Origin: an uncultured bacterium
GTDB lineage: Bacteria; Actinomycetota; Actinomycetes; S36-B12
Length of the DNA: 6,324 bases
Direction: 5' to 3'
Assembly (NCBI GenBank): GCA_903940375.1
Contig: CAJAKT010000368.1
Span: 1-6,324 of the forward strand
In this document: positions 5,729 through 6,324 of the stretch, in pieces
How the letters are laid out: the number at the start of each line of letters is the position of its first letter
Position numbering within the stretch: the stretch's first letter is position 1
The notes under the pieces: generated by a model
The model's database searches: none
Seen by the model: the letters and a program-made list of their open reading frames with translations, nothing else
What the model was told of the DNA's origin: nothing
Made by a program: the position numbers and the translations under genes

Positions 5729-5757
5729 CCTATGCGCCGAATCCCGGTAGGTAACAA
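5729..5757 (-). promoter_or_regulatory. Weak candidate promoter for the potassium channel
   Basis: On the minus strand TTGTTA (5757-5752) is followed after 17 bases by CATAGG (5734-5729). The -35 shares four bases with TTGACA and the -10 only three with TATAAT. Spacing and position about 75 bases before the start are reasonable, but the match is poor. Confidence 0.2.
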
Positions 5758-5831
5758 CAGCCTCGACCGTCGTCCGCGCGCCCAAGCTTCCGTGGGGCGG
5801 CCTGACCAGACGCTGCTCGACCCGCCGTGAA

Positions 5832-6022
5832 TCACTCCCAAGGCGCCTGCGGCCAGTCCTCCTCCTGCGCGTCACTCCACCGCAGCCCGATCAGTCTCTC
5901 GGCTTCCGTCAGCAGGCCGAGGTCGACCATCACAGCAATGCAACTGCCCGTCCCTGATCCCGGTCGCCAGCTGACTCGTGCCACACGATCTCGGTGTTCG
6001 CGCAGCGCATCTCCGTGTCCAC
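5832..6022 (-). pseudogene. Coding-looking small ORF split across two frames
   Basis: Two minus-strand pieces read like one small protein interrupted by a frame change. Piece one, from a GTG at 6022, gives 30 residues including EMRCANTEIVWHE and ends RDQGRAVALL at a TGA (5932-5930). Piece two starts with an ATG overlapping that TGA by one base (TGATG), gives 32 residues (MVDLGLLTEAERLIGLRWSD, then a Trp-rich acidic end) and stops at 5834-5832. AAGGAG lies just two bases before the GTG, closer than normal. Joining the pieces by a one-base backward shift gives a continuous AVALLVMVDLGLL. Three explanations fit: a decayed gene with a frameshift, a sequencing error, or two translationally coupled micro-ORFs. 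I recognise no family. Its position upstream of the channel on the same strand may mean it belonged to that transcript. Confidence 0.3.
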
Positions 6023-6058
6023 GTCTCCTTCGTCAACAGCCGCAGCGCGTCCTAGCGG

Positions 6059-6115
6059 ACCGGGCCCTCGCGCAGGACACCGCGGCCATCGACTCGGCGA
6101 GACTGCGGGCCCGGT
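6059..6115. repeat. 9-bp inverted repeat with 39-base spacer upstream of lipoprotein gene
   Basis: ACCGGGCCC (6059-6067) and GGGCCCGGT (6107-6115) are exact reverse complements; each arm itself contains the palindrome GGGCCC. The right arm ends 46 bases before the lipoprotein ATG. It could be a pair of operator sites or a large stem in the leader. One such match in about 500 bp of GC-rich sequence can arise by chance, so confidence is modest. Confidence 0.35.
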
Positions 6116-6161
6116 TGGGTGTCCAATGGAGGTGATGGTCTTTCGCCCTGGGGGGTGCGCC

Positions 6162-6324
6162 ATGCGCCGTCACCGGATTCCCGTCTTTCTCGTTGCCCTG
6201 GCCGCGGCCGGCCTGCTGGCTGCTGGCTGCTCGAGCCCGCCGGACGCGGGGAGCACCACCACGGTGTCGTATCTGTGGGTGGTGAACTCCGAGGGCGGCA
6301 CGATCACCGGGAGTGGTGATGCCG
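6162..6324 (+). CDS. Putative lipoprotein, 3' end outside window
   Basis: The first 54 residues of an exported protein. A basic n-region (MRRHR), a hydrophobic stretch PVFLVALAAAGLLAAG and Cys23 followed by SSPPDAGSTTT form a classical lipoprotein signal: the LAAGC box predicts lipid attachment at Cys23 after signal peptidase II cleavage, with a flexible Ser/Pro/Thr tether. The mature start VSYLWVVNSEGGTITGSGDA looks like the first strands of a beta-rich secreted domain, but too little is visible to name a family. Start choice: a G run (6150-6155) lies six bases before this ATG. In-frame ATGs at 6126 and 6135 would add 12 or 9 residues before the basic n-region. A good GGAGGTG at 6128-6134 abuts the 6135 ATG with no spacing and is too far from 6162, so the start is not fully settled. 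The gene is divergent from the channel. Confidence 0.8.
   Translation, partial: MRRHRIPVFLVALAAAGLLAAGCSSPPDAGSTTTVSYLWVVNSEGGTITGSGDA

Larger units (their letters stand above)
5653..6161. other. 509-bp intergenic region, mostly without recognisable genes
   Basis: Between the divergent channel and lipoprotein genes. From 5653 to about 5831 I see only the channel leader and a weak promoter candidate; long open frames there are Arg/Ser/Pro-rich shadows typical of GC-rich DNA. From 5832 to 6022 lies the split minus-strand ORF, and at 6059-6115 a spaced inverted repeat. No tRNA-like cloverleaf, terminator with a T run, or mobile-element end was found by eye. Confidence 0.6.

Noticed and set aside
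5653..5841. N-terminal extension of the potassium channel to a TTG at 5841
   Set aside because: The extra 63 residues are Arg/Gly/Ser-rich without structure, and GAAGGG before the GTG at 5652 gives a better start.
5832..5930. Fragment GLRWSD as a tyrosine recombinase (integrase) remnant
   Set aside because: The short motif resembles the GLRWSD-type segment of phage-like integrases, but no catalytic Arg, HxxR or Tyr region follows and the protein ends within 14 residues.
6048..6135. Plus-strand open frame ending at 6135 with coding-like tail (VLADRALAQDTAAIDS)
   Set aside because: The last 30 residues look plausible, but the upstream part of the same frame is Arg/Ser-rich shadow and there is no start or family match; at most a gene remnant.

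Overview
The window is high-G+C bacterial DNA whose genes strongly prefer G or C at third codon positions. Several starts are GTG, and two genes appear to have leaderless promoters (a TAnnnT -10 box six bases before the start codon). The protein families present (a NuoF-like flavoprotein paired with a three-cysteine ferredoxin, a superinfection-immunity small membrane protein, PAS-GGDEF-EAL) fit an Actinomycetota chromosome. A narrower placement, for example a marine acidimicrobiian, is only a guess. No tRNA, rRNA, CRISPR array, transposase or phage structural gene is visible.

Layout. (1) Bases 2-1105 (+): 3' part of a NuoF-like NADH dehydrogenase subunit, coupled by an ATGA overlap to (2) a 75-residue ferredoxin (1102-1329, +). 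Together they look like an NAD(P)H-linked electron-transfer module. (3) 1350-1613 (+): an 87-residue two-helix membrane protein of the superinfection immunity family, with its own probable leaderless promoter inside the end of the ferredoxin gene. (4) Convergent with it, and sharing the four bases CTAG as overlapping stop codons, is a two-gene minus-strand operon: an 85-residue very acidic repeat protein without Lys or Arg (2305-2048) followed by an RbsD/FucU-type sugar mutarotase (2038-1610). (5) A 107-bp divergent intergenic region separates this operon from (6) an 835-residue cytosolic PAS-PAS-PAS-GGDEF-EAL protein (2413-4920, +). It keeps a complete EAL active site but has an AGDEF cyclase motif and no I-site arginine. 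(7) Convergent with it, three bases away, is a six-helix potassium channel (5652-4924, -). (8) 5653-6161 is mostly non-coding, but holds a coding-looking minus-strand remnant split across two frames and a 9-bp inverted repeat. (9) 6162 to the window end (+): start of a lipoprotein.

How the genes relate: the evident units are the redox pair, the acidic-protein/mutarotase operon and stand-alone signalling and membrane genes. I see no single pathway joining them. The least explained unit is the acidic repeat protein translated ahead of the mutarotase. The clearest mechanistic predictions concern the c-di-GMP protein (probably a phosphodiesterase, with at most a feedback-insensitive cyclase) and the missing cysteine ligands in the redox pair.
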